DNA of 64,000 nt from Yamagishiella unicocca. Its lineage: Eukaryota; Chlorophyta; Chlorophyceae; Chlamydomonadales; Volvocaceae. Position numbers and translations under genes: made by a program. The notes below the pieces were generated by a model that was not told where the DNA came from, made no database searches, and saw only the letters and a list, made by a program, of their open reading frames with translations. Positions 45,626 through 57,600 of the stretch are shown here, piece by piece (position 1 is the stretch's first letter; every line of letters begins with the position of its first letter). The DNA lies in contig BDSL01000006.1 of the NCBI GenBank assembly GCA_003116995.1, positions 1,302,001 to 1,366,000 of the forward strand, in the 5' to 3' direction.

Positions 45626-48600
45626 ATGGCAGCCCGACAAAGCCCTACACCGCTGACAGAGATAATACGCAAGCTGAATGGGACGGCAGAGGCAGCTCTG
45701 GAGGTTCAGATACCGCAGGGCGGAGAGCATCATGTAAGAGGAGGCTTCGCGCTAGGCGGCGGCCGCCCGTGCCATTGGGAAGGCCTGCAGTGTACTGGGC
45801 TGACTAGAACTACTCGATATCTTATCCTGTTGCAGTATTACAGCAACTTTGCTGCTTACAGCGAGCCGCTGAAGGAGGGCCTTGCATCCGTCAAGCAGAT
45901 GCTGACTACGTGCGAGGCAAGTCGCAGGCGTTCCGCATATGCGTATTGCGAATCGGATACAAATAGATTTCATTGTTGTCGACTCAATTACCACCGGCGT
46001 CGATACATAGGTTAGTCAACACCACCTCGGCAGGCGTACTAGCAAATCAACCCCCCGACCCGACGTCTCTCTCCCTCCCCCGCTCTTCCTCCGTGCCCCA
46101 GTCTAGCCCCCCCCTGCTGCCTTAACCCAAATCCACCACCCCCTTACAAGCAACGCCACACGCAATATGCCGCATTCGGACAACCAGCACACACGGAAAC
46201 CACCCCACTCCCCAACCCACCTCCCTGCCCCCCGCCCTGCCCCCCCCCAGGGCATGGTCAGGACCCGCCGCACCGCCGAGCCCGACTTCACGGACGCGGA
46301 GGAGGTGGCGGAATGGACGAGCAGCCTGCTGGATGACGTACTGGAGAGGCTGGACGGAGCGCTGGACGCGGAGCGGTCTCGGAGCCGGGGTCGGGAGGCG
46401 GGGCCGCGAGGGGGGCCGGAGGCGGCCTCAGACGACGTGGCACTGAGGGCCAACTTGCCTACCTTTGGTGGGTGGCGCAGAAACACGTGTTGGTCGCATG
46501 AAGGGAAGCAACAGGTACCGGTATGCCGGTATGCACGTAGGAAGGAACCAGCTTGTGAAACGTGTTTGGAGGCGGAGCTGTGGTGGGTGACGACATGACT
46601 GAGGGAGGAGCGCTCGCGGGAGGCGGGAGAGGAGTGGAGAGCGGTTGCGTGAGGGGTTCGGGGGTGGGCGCTGATTGTGGGCGGACGAGGTCGGAGGTCT
46701 GCTGGGAGCGGGGCGATCGAGGGGGAGGGAGGCGGGGGGAGGCTGGAGGGAGCAGTCGCGGAGGCAGCGGGGGCCGGGAGATGGGCTGAGGGTGGGTAGT
46801 GGCGGGTCTGCAACACCCGGCCCAGAGCCACACAGGCACCCTCTGCTGCCTTCCTTTCCCTTTCTTGCCCTGCCAAGTCCATCGACCCCCTATGGACACC
46901 TCCAGGCATGCAGCACCTGCCGTCGCCCACTTCCCTCGACACACCACCGCCAAACCCAACCCAACCCAACCCAACCCGACCCCGCGACCCCGTCCCCGAC
47001 CCCGCAGGTGGCACCCCCGTGCGCCCCTCGCGCCACAAGGGCCCTGTGCGCCACGCCGCGGGTCTGGCCCGCCCCCAAGACGGCTTCACCCCCCCGCCCG
47101 ACAACCGGCTGGAGGTGCCCTGGCGGCCCCGGGTGGCGCACCTGGCGGGTCTCACGGCGGCCCCCCTGGACCCACGGCTCTACGAGGCGGCGCCAGGAGC
47201 ACGTGGGTGCGGGGCGGGGGGCGCTGGGGGTTAAGTTTGCTGGGTTTGACGGGTGGCGGGTGGCGGGTGGCGGGGAGGAACGGTTTGCCGTTTGGATCAT
47301 GGGAGGGCAGAGGTACACACCGCCGGGGGCCACCAGCCCGGCAGGGTGGGGACCCGATCGGGGTGACGTTGGCAAGCAGCAGCCGGCGTAGGCGCGTCAG
47401 GGTGTTGGGGCTGGGGGGGGGCGGAGGAAGGGAGCGGGAAGGCCTAAACCCCCCTCCGCCCCGTTCCCCACCCTCCTTTCTCTTCTCCCCCTCCGCCAGC
47501 CGAGTCCTACCCGCACCCCTTCCTGGCCGAGCTGGAGGCCCTGCAGTACCCGCCGGAGCAGCTGCGGGCGCCCCAGCAGCCGCCGCAGCCGCCCCCCGCC
47601 CCCGAGGACACCCCGCTGGTGTGGGTGGACTCGGAGGAGGCGCTGGCGGGTATGGTTTCGGAGCTGGCGGGTGTCACCGAGGTGGCGGTGGATCTGGAGC
47701 ACCACGGATACCGGTAGGGCCGGGGGGTACAGGAACGAACCGGTAGGACGGGGGGGGGGAGAGGAGCGGGTACAGCAGGGAGAGGGGGTAGCGGTGCTTG
47801 GGGTGGCCCGCGCAGCATCATGGGAGGAGTCAGAAGCCAGGGTTTAGGGGTGGGGTTGGTGAACTTATGGGGACAGCGCCCGTTCAACCCCCCCTAGGTT
47901 GCCTGGCCCACGACCTCAACTCAGCCGCCGCCACCACGGCCACCACCACGACCAGCACCGTTAGCGGCCCCTGACTCCCCTGAGCTCCGACCTCTCCTCA
48001 GCACCGGCCAGGAACCATGGCTAGCTGTCATCCTACCGCCCACACCAAGGGCCCTTCTTTGTACCCCCCCACCTGCCCGGCACCGACCCCCTCCCCACAG
48101 GTCGTTCCAGGGTTTCACCTGCCTCATGCAGGTGTCCACGCGTACGACAGATTACGTCGTGGACACGCTGGCGCTCCGGAACCAACTCGGCCCGGCGCTT
48201 GCGCGCGTCTTTGCCGACCCGCGGGTCGCCAAGGTGCGCGGCGAAGCGGGAAGGGGGTTCGGGGTGGGGTTGGGGCGAGAGGACTGATTGACACGAAGGG
48301 GGGTCCAAGCCCCTGCACGGCCCGGGCGTACCTCGGGCCCACGCCTTACCTATCCCCTTTTGAGGACTGTGGTTCGTGGGCCAGCAGCGGTGGGGCTTGT
48401 AACGCGGCGCGCCCCCGGCCCCAACTTCCCCCCTCCCCCCCCCCCCGCCCCACACCCCCACCCCTCCCATCCACGGGTCTTCCTCGACCCCCCACCCCTT
48501 CCACCCCTCCCACTCACCGCCCTGCCACCGCCCTCCCACCGCCCCCCCACCCCCGGCCCTCCCACCTCCCGCCCTCCCCCGCCCTCCCCCCGCTCCCCCT

Positions 48601-51600
48601 TCCAGGTCCTCCACGGCGCCGACTCCGACGTGGAGTGGCTCCAGCGCGACCTGGGTCTCTTCCCGGTGAACCTCTTCGACACGGGCCAGGCCTCCCGGGT
48701 GCTGGCGCTGCAGTCCAACGGCCTGGCCTTCCTGCTGGAGAGCATGTGCGGGTTCCAGGTGCGGAGGAAGGCGGGGAATGAGGCACGGGGGGTTCGAGGA
48801 AGACCCGAGGGACGGGGGGGGGCCCGGGCGTGAGGGAGAGGATACGCCAGAGCCGGGGCTACATTCGTTGACAACACGCACGTGGTCGGGGCGCAAGGGC
48901 TGTCCGGCGAAGTGACCCTAAGGGCTGTCGGGAGTGCCGACGCGGCGTGTGGCTGTTGTGCGTGTATGGTACCTGGTTGCACGACGTCAAGAGGATACCT
49001 GGTTCCACGACGTAGGGGAAGGAGAGCGGTAGAACTGACTGTGTGTACGGGGAGGGGGGTTGCAAGGAAAACCCGTGGGGGGGGGAAGGCGGCAGCGCGG
49101 GGGCGCGGGGTCGTCCTTCTGGCGGGGTGCATGTTGGTACGGTGTGCCGCGCCATACAATACCTCCACCTCAAACCTCGCCATCCTCCCCTCCCCCCCGT
49201 TGTCGTGTATGTCGTGTAACCGGGTCTTCTCGCCAACCCCCGCCCCCCCCCTTGCGCGGTGTCCGAACCCTATGCACCAGCTGCGCTTCACATGTCGAGT
49301 AACCGGCTCTCTTCTGTACCCCCCCCCCGTTTTTTCCTGGCATCCACGGGTCTTCCTCGACCCCCCCCCCCCGGCGGCCTGTCTCCCTCCTCGGCCCCCA
49401 GGCCGATAAGCGCTACCAGCTTGCTGACTGGCGGCTGCGGCCCCTCTCCCCCGAGATGATGCACTACGCCCGCTGCGACACGCACTACCTGCTGTTCGTG
49501 TACGACAAGCTGCGGGAGCAGCTGCTGGCGCTGCCGGACGACAAGGTGGGGGCTGCATGGGGGTATGGGGGGTTGTGGGGTGTGGGGTTGAGGTGCCGGG
49601 CGGGGTCGGGTAAGGCTGGGTTGAGGTTGGGTACTTGGGTTGGGTTAGAGTTTGGTGTGGGGTGTCGTATTATTCAATATCAGGTTCGCAACGCCTCTCC
49701 CCGAGCCCTCCGCGAACTACCAGTTAAAACCCTCGACCGCCCCCCCCCCCGGGGTCCCGTCCCGTCCCCCTCAGATCCCCCCCTCCCTCGCGGTGCCGCT
49801 GCCGCCCGGCAACCCCGGCGGCGCGCTGGGCCTGGTTCTGGAGCGCAGCCGCCAGCTGTGCCTCAAGACGTACCACAAGCCGGCGTTCAGCCCCACCGGC
49901 TACCAGGTGAGGGGTGGGGGGAGAAGACCCGGTTACACGACATAGGCGGGGCGGAGGGCAGAACGTACTAGGCGGCGAAATGCTACTATGCACCAGGTGA
50001 GGGGGGCCCGGTTTCATGGTGGTAGTAGTGGTGACGATGCCGGAGGTCCCTTCGAGGACACCCCTGAAGCCGCCCTCCCCACCCGGAGCCGCGAGTACCG
50101 TGCCGTACATTAGTCCACAGTCCGCCGACCCGCGGGTCGTTTTTTACCCCGCCCCCTCCCCCGCCGGCGCCCGACCATGCGGCCCGCAGGACACGCTGCT
50201 GCGGTGGGGCATGACCATGACGCCGCAGCAGACGTCCGTGTTCGCGTCGCTGCTGATGTGGCGTGACGGGGTGTGCCGTATAGAGGACGAGAGCCCCGGT
50301 TACGTGCTGCCCAAGGCGCAGCTGGTGGCGCTGGCGCAGGCCATGCCAGGTGGGTGGGGTGGGAGGGGGGGGGGTTGCTGGGTTGCGTAGGGGTGTGTCT
50401 TTGTGTGTGTGGTAGAGAGGAGGGTAGCTGGGGGGTGCGTCACCGGGCGGCGCGGCGAGTTGCTGTTGCTGTCGTGGCGGCCAGGAGGCATCCGGTGCTC
50501 GCCGCACCCCCCCTGTGTTCGCTTGTCCATTGACGATTGTCGCACCGAGGGCTCATTTTTACGCCGCCTGCAGCACCGTCCACCAGTGCCCGCCTTCCGC
50601 TCCCCTTTTCGAATCCCGCTCGCTGCAGAGAACGCCAAGCGGGTGCAGGCGGTGCTGGGCCGCGCCGTCTCCGAGGTGGTGGTGCGCCGGGTGGCGGAGG
50701 TGGTGGCGACCATCAGCGAGGCGCGACACCGCCCCATAGAGGCGCCCGCCCCGGCGGCGGCGGCGACAGCGGCGGCAGCGGCCTCAGCAGCAGCTGCGGA
50801 GGCAGCCAAGACTGGCGCCGCGGACGCGATGATGGCGAGTCGCGTCCTCAAGCCGCGGGCTGTAGTGCCCATCAGGACCACGAGGACAGCCGCTGCGGCG
50901 GCGGCTGCAGTCGCGCCGACGCCACCCGTCGCACCGGCTGCGCCGCCGCCGTCAGGTCAGCGCGAGCCGGAAGGTTGCGAGGCATTGGAACCGGGCACAG
51001 GTACGGGCCCGGCGGCAGCGGCAGCGGCGGTGGTGGTGGCGGCAGTGGCTGATGAGCAGCCTGGCGCTTCGGGCGCCGCCGATGGAGCCGTCGGCGGGAC
51101 AACGGGCGCTCCAGAGAGCAGCGTTGGCGGCGGCGGGGGGTTGAGGCCTCGGGAGCTCAGGGCGCCGCCACTGGCTGTGTCCCGCTCAGCAGCCCTGTTC
51201 GGCGGTGCTGCCGCGGCTGTAGCCCCGACGGCGGTGGCGGCGACGGCAGCGGCGCCGCGGCTGGCGGCCACCATGAGGAGGGGGGGCGGCGCGTCGTTGC
51301 TGGGCGCAATGTTCGGTGGTTCGGGGGGAGTACCGGCGGCGGCGGTGGCGGCGGCATCGCTTCCGGCCGCTGGCGCCGCCGTCGCCAGCGGTGCAGCAGA
51401 CGGCGCCGACGAGGAGGAGCAGCGGGCGCAGCGGACGAAGCGCCTCCGTGCCACCTTTGCCCTGCCCTTCGTGGCGGCGGCGGCAGTGGCGGCGGCGCCA
51501 GCGGCGCCGTCCGCTGGAGGCGGCGCCGCCGCCAGCAGCCGGGCACCCGTGGAGGCAGACGCGGTGGAGGGTCATGCGAGGCGCCCCGCCACCGCCGCCG

Positions 51601-52877
51601 ACATCCGGGCGGTGGTGGAGGCGATGCACGAGGAGGGGCAGGTCGACATCATCATGGGGGAGGACGGACAGGGAGTGGCGCTAGCCGGAGGCAGCGGCGG
51701 CGGCGCCGCCGGAGACGCGGCGGCGGCCGCCGCCGCCGGAGGGCGAGCGGCGCCGGAGACGCGGACGGTTGCGGCCGACAGTGATGCCGACGACGCTGAT
51801 GGGGAGGAGGTGGAGGAGGGCGCTGCCGCTGGGGACGGAAGCGCCGACGGCGCTGATGCGGCCACCGCCGCCGCCAGCGGCCCCGCACGGCGGGTGGCCG
51901 GGTCCGAGCTGGGGCTGGACGTACTGGAGTACGTGCCCGTCCCGTTGTCGCAGGTACGGATGCGCCAGGGCTGGGGATGGAGTGGCTGCCGCGCCGGGGG
52001 CTGGACAGGGGCAGGGACAGGGGCAGGGAAGGGGCGTGGGGTCGTCTGCGGGCAGAGAGGGGCGCAAGACCACGAGAACGGAGGAGGGGCAGAGGGGGTT
52101 GGGTAATGGTGGGGCAGGTTCCCGGATGTCACACCTCTTTTGTGTATTTGCAGCCGCGACTTTGCCTCTGCTCACCTCGCACTCTCAACCACGTGTGCGC
52201 CTTCTCCGCCACGTCAGCAAAAACCCTGAACCCCCCCTCCCCACAACCACTCAAGGTGTACGGTGTGCTTTCGGCCGCAGATGTACCCGAAGGACAAGAA
52301 GGGCAAGAAGCGAGGAGCACCCTCTTTGCGCGACGCCCGCGGCGGCGCTCGTAAAGGCGCCACCATGCGTCGCTTCACAACAGAGGTCCCCGCCGGCGCA
52401 GCCGGCGGCGCCGGCGCCGCGCCGCCGGAGGAGTACGACAGCGAGTCTGGCAGCGCCGACGAGGGCAGCGGCAGCGACGGCGGCCACACAGTCGGGCCGT
52501 TCGCCAAGAAGCGCCGGCAGCAGCCGAAGAAGAAGCCGCAGCAGGTGGCGGCGGAGCTCGAGGCTGTGGCGCCGCAGCCGCAGGGCCGAGGACGGGGGCG
52601 CGGAGGCCGGGGCGCGAAGCCCGCCCCCACGGGCTTACTGGCGGACTTCCCGCGCAGCAATCGCAGCCCAGCAGCAGCAGCGGACGGCCGCGGCGGCCGC
52701 GGCGGCCGCGGTGGGCGGGGCGACCGCGGTGGGCGCGGCGGCGCGCGGGGCGGTCGGGGCGGCCGGACGCCTACGGCGTTCAACCCGTACGACATCCCGG
52801 ACGAGTTCCTGATGAAGGGCGGCAAGCGCTCGGCCGTGATGCCGCGATCCGGCAACCGGAGCTACACGTTCAAGTGA
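45626..52877 (+). CDS. RRP6: Exosome 3'-5' exoribonuclease Rrp6/EXOSC10
   Basis: Twelve exons (45626-45733, 45836-45916, 46251-46467, 47008-47202, 47500-47713, 48101-48233, 48606-48758, 49402-49545, 49775-49906, 50190-50349, 50629-51953, 52281-52877) encode 1152 residues. This is the distributive nuclease of the nuclear RNA exosome, acting on rRNA, snoRNA and unstable transcripts. The N-terminus (about 5-65) is a PMC2NT domain, which pairs with Rrp47. The DEDD-Y active site is complete: DLEHH with D265 and E267, HGADSDVEWL at 319-328, and YARCDTHYL with Y389 and D393. TCLMQVSTRTTDYVVDTL matches the family closely. The HRDC domain follows (LMWRDGVCRIEDESPGYVLP, about 475-530). Exon 11 adds about 400 residues of Ala/Gly/Val-rich disorder. 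The end has basic KKRRQQPKKKP and RGG repeats before NPYDIPDEFLMKGGKR. Intron 2 appears to use a GC donor. Confidence 0.95.
48473..48490 (+). repeat. Dispersed repeat family A, short copy
   Basis: atccacgggtcttcctcgac lies in the Rrp6 intron 48234-48605. Inverted and direct short copies follow at 48789-48806 and 49336-49360 in the next intron. Confidence 0.65.
49207..49360 (+). repeat. Cluster of dispersed families B, C and A in one intron
   Basis: Within the Rrp6 intron 48759-49401, tgtcgtgtaaccgggtcttc (family B) is followed by gtgtccgaaccctatgcacc with cagctgcgcttcacatgtcg (family C, 49259-49312), then by catccacgggtcttcctcga (family A). The three families are neighbours here, so they may be parts of one larger composite element. 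Confidence 0.7.
49920..49948 (-). repeat. Dispersed repeat family B, inverted copy
   Basis: agaagacccggttacacgac followed by ataggcgg is the reverse complement of the family B element. It lies just after the donor at 49907 in Rrp6. Confidence 0.7.
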
Positions 52878-54656
52878 TCGGAGGGAACCAAGGGGGGGAG
52901 AGGGGGAAGAGGGACGGGGGGAGAGGGGGGCGACGGTGCAGGCGTGTTTCTCGGGTTTGGGTGCATGAGGCGTTGGGGTTTAGGGTGCGAGGGGCGGGGG
53001 TCGCTGAGGGCTGCTGGTGGCTGGTCGAGTGCGTGCGCCACTGGATCTGCCGAGCAGTGGGCGTTGGGTCTTGTTAGGTTAGGATCTTGGCGTTTAGTAG
53101 CAGCGGTGGTGTGGCAGTTTAGAAACGCGAGCCAGGCAGCCGTGGCATGGGTGGTGTGGTCAGGGCTGCGTTGCGCCGCCCTCGCCGAGTTACGCGGTCA
53201 TAATGAATTGCTGGAGGGCAAGTGGCTTGCGCTCCAGCCGTAAATATAGTTGAGCTCCTCAAGGCTCGAGCTCTGGCAGTCACCTCGTCTGGATCCCACT
53301 GCAACAGTTTCATCACGCCGTTTGGCGACCGCCCCGAGACTCCTGGTGTCGGCTGCTTGGCACCAGCGGCGCTTCTGGAATGTCCTGCCGCCAGGGTGCC
53401 GCAGCCTATGCGGGCCCCAGCCGACGGCATCCTCCGGAACCAAATAAGTGCTCCATGTCCCCACTCCCTGGCACATGCTTCCGTACTTGTCCCATCCCCC
53501 TTGACCCCAAAAGGTAGAGACCACCGCGCAGACCGCTGTCAGGTAATTCACCCTATCTAACTAGCAAGGACGTCCACAAGTAGGAGAATGTTATGATTAT
53601 AAGTAGCCGCTTGCCGGTATTCGCCTTTGCATACGCTCTTTAGCATAGTTTAAAGCCGCCTTCTACGGTCCGGGAGGTTACGGGCTCGGGCTCGGTCGCT
53701 GGCTCCGTAAGCTCCATACCGGACTAACACAGGCCAGCTGGCCCGCAGCATAGGTAATGCGGCCAACCGTGCCACATTCCCTCGAGGCAGAACAGGCATG
53801 ATAAGCAAGGAACAGCAGGGAATGAAGAGGCGTTTGCCTGGGTTCGACGTCTTTTGCTGTACATAAGCTAGGTAGATAGGTAATAAGTCAGGTCGTCGGA
53901 AGGGGGGAACCCGTGTTCCCTCGCTACCCCCTCGTCACAGCGACGCGCATACGGGATACAAAACTCGACCACCATCCACGGAATCGCCCGATCCGTCGAT
54001 CAGGGCCAGGGTAGTCCCGTAGCCCCGATGGCAGTCCCCTGGCTCCGATGGCAGTCCCCTGAACCGGAGCGGACCGGCGCTCCGCCTTCCTCAAGTACGT
54101 TCACACACCAACTACCGTAATCTCCTCCCCCACCGCCTCCGTTGTTGTGGCTGCGTCACGCGTGGCCACGTGTATGTTGCATTATTGCGTCAACCCTACT
54201 CCTCTGCCCGGGACCATGGGCATCATATCGGTCATTTTTTGAGTCATTTTCCTTCGCACCTTGGTGTTCCGTTCCATAGCTACCTGCCAAGCTTCGATCA
54301 CCATGGCGAAGGAAATCCTACCTCTCCGACTGTCGTGTGCCTACACTTGCGTTGTATGTTGGGTCGGGAAGATTGTGTGCTCACGTACATCCGTGTAAAC
54401 CTAAACATGAAACGCACGCAGAAGTCATGTGGGGACCTGATGGGATCCAAGCCAGGATCCATTCACAGCTGGGATCCAATAGTGACTTTCTATACTCGTT
54501 GAAGCTGTGTTGTAACTACAAGAAAGGTTCACAAGAGGATTTATAAATATTTGATATTTCGCAAATTGTTGCTGCTGGTTCCTTGACACTATGCTGACAA
54601 TGACGCCCTAAAGGTGGCAGCGAGGAGCATCTAGTTGCAGACACAATATTCTCGTG
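52878..54656. other. 3' UTR of Rrp6 and upstream region of the PLAC8 gene
   Basis: TGTAA pentamers occur at 54394 and near 54508, both more than 1.4 kb past the Rrp6 stop, so the 3' end is uncertain. The segment gatggcagtcccctggctcc is tandemly doubled near 54024-54060. No gene is supported. Confidence 0.45.
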
Positions 54657-57600
54657 ATGGAGAAAGGTGCTTCAGAGTTGGAAGCCCAGCATGACATCAC
54701 TTGTGGCGGTGAGGAACGCAATTTGCTGGCGCTCCCCTGACAGCTGTTGAAGTTGTGCAAATTTGCGTTTGCAGCACGCTCGCTGGCATGCTTCAGCTAC
54801 GAGGATCCTACCACTTATGAACGGGTACGCAAATCTTGCTGCCGGCATGGGCTTTGAGGATGGCTGAACCAACTTTTTATTGTCTCGCAGGTCGGCGTGA
54901 AGCTCTTCTTGCAGGCAAGTCAAACGCAAAGCGATCCGACATCGTTGTAAAGTCATGTCTATATTTATTGACTTTTTCCACTGTCCTATAGGCATGTATC
55001 TGTCCGGCAGCAGTCCTTGCTGCGAACGCCTCGCTCCTGGATGGCGACGGCACGGTATCGCAAACACATGGCATCCCTTGTGCCGAGTAAGCTACTACAT
55101 AATGGTTGTGTACATGTTGATGGCAGGAGAAAAGTTTTGACCTCAACCCCTGCCTTGCAGTGGCTTTGCCATCGGGCCCAAAGGCCTCGAAGTGTACGAG
55201 AGGACATGTCGCTCACAGCTCGTGTGCGGGTGAGTACGATCATTTACGCACAGATGCCAATGGTGGTCAGCTGTTGGATGTAACAGAAGGCCCTGTGCTC
55301 ATGCAGGGTACTGTGCATGGGACTACCTGTTGTTTACACAGAGAACTTGATACAACGCCAGCGCATTCGGTAAGGGATGTGGGGGATGCTTCCCTGTGGT
55401 TCAGTCAATCTTGGTTTGGACAGCTTCCCGGGTATGTTATCTCTAACCATATTCCATGTGCAGGCACAAATATGGACTGCAGCATCCCAGCTCGTGCTCA
55501 GAGATAGGGGCGGGTTGCTGCTACCCATGCTCCATATTCCACGCGCACACCTACTTGTACGTCTCTCAGCATCACAAGGCGGCCACAGAACAGCGTTCGG
55601 GTGACAACGGTGAGGTATTTGGCAGAGTCTACAAGTCCACTGTCGTCCTTACTTCAACCATGCCTCCCGTTTCGACCGGATGACGGTCCCTGCAAAGCTC
55701 GGTGGCTTAGCTTTCCGTCCTGGGCCCTGTCCAAACGTGCAGGTGCGCATGGACCAATGGTCACAGCCTTGCGAGCCATGCGGCGCACAGCGGCAGCCAG
55801 TGCACGTAGCCAGGAGGTAAATGTGAGCCAGCAAGACAACCGCACTGCGATTGCGTCTCCACCGGAGGCGGTCAGTGTGCACAACAGGGTTTCCTTGCCC
55901 GAATCCTTGAAGAGCCCCATCAAGAGCGTGAATGTTGACAGTCGAGCTGAGGTAGCCGCTACCAGCTGCCAGCAAGCGTCAATGTCGTTCACAGCCACAG
56001 CAGCTGCCGGCGAGGCGTCGGCCATTGGCGCGTCAAGCAGCGTCGGTGAGACCCCAGACCAGATTGTCACGCTTTTCGGACGGGAGAGGGCGCACTCAAG
56101 GCGGGCGCCGCAGTGTGGACCCACTGTCAGTGCCAGCAGCGCGGAATCGCGGAGCAGTAAGTTCCGGCCGTGTCACTGCCACTAGCTGGACCGATATACG
56201 CACGCGCATCAGCCTGTCCAACCAGGCAGTAGCGAACACTTGCGGGCATCGCTCATGTTAGCAAATGCCCTAGAGCCTTGCGGCAACCCTCGTGGCTGCC
56301 CATATAGCAATTTTTTCAAGCCTACAAACCGCATTCCTGCACTGCTCAAATGGGTAAAACGGCTGAAACTTGAATCTTCCTTTCATGTTTACCCTGCCCT
56401 CACGACAGCGCCCGCCTCTAGCTCCATTCCACCACCGGAGGTGACTGAGTCACCACGCATGGGCACAGCCGCTGCTGCCACCTCGTACACAGCCTCCTCG
56501 GCTTCACACAACGAAGCGGACAGCGCTCTCACCGATTCAGCCTCGTTCCCCGTCCCTGCGGCGCTGCCGCTGGCCGGAATGGTCCGCAACCCGCCAACTT
56601 TCGCCGTACCGCCGGCATTGAAGCCCCCTGACTCAGCAGACTCCGAAGTCATATCAGCATGGATGCAGGTGAGCCCGACAGTTCGCAATACAGGCGATCC
56701 CCAACGCGCCGTATCACGCGCCTCATGCCATCGTGCCTCTTTGCAATGGAAAGCTAACAGGTGCTCAATCCTTTTCTCGCAGGGACCGAAGCTCACACAT
56801 TTGTCCCAGACACTCCAGCGCCCAGGTGAGTGCGCGGGATTTGCTTCGCGTGCAATCCTAGTCACGAATCCGCGTAACAGCCGCTACACTACTTCGTCTC
56901 GAAATCCCAAGCTCACTTCTGTACCCCGGCCCCGAAACATGCATTACTGCTGCCTGCAGTGGATAGTGCCCGCCACCCATCAGAGCAGGCCAGCGTGCAG
57001 CAGACAAGCAGGCCCAGGCCAGCGGCCACTTCAGCAATGTCGGGCAGCGAGGCCTCACTTTTCAGCCTGGCACTTGATCCTTCGGTGTCACACGTATCAC
57101 TCACGCATAATTCTCTTGGGACCGCTGCGGCTACAGCCACCAAGCCGTTGTCTTCCACCGCGAACTGTGCGCCTGAGGTCCCACTGCCTACGCCCGGCAG
57201 CTCCAGGGACATGCATGGTACCTACGACACCATCACTTCCTCAAAGCTCTCCTCGATGATTGACCATGCCATGCTGAACGGGAGTGGTGGCAGTGCGGGC
57301 CGCGGCAGTGGTGGAACCATGGGCGTAATGTCCAATTCGGGCGATCCTCTGCCACCTTGGGACAGCTACAGGCAAAGCGCTATGGCCCCCATCGCTGAGG
57401 CGGATACCGAGGACGCATCCCTATCGAACAACTTGGACGGATCCCCGATCACCCTTGACGAGAGCATAGCATTTCCTTCATGCGCCACAAGAGAGCCGTT
57501 CGGCGCTGGGGCGCCTCCTAGCCATCGGATGTTGCCATGCCGCAATGCTCGTGGCCTGCGCGCAAGTGGCCTTGGAAGTGCTGGCTCCTTAACGGGTTCC

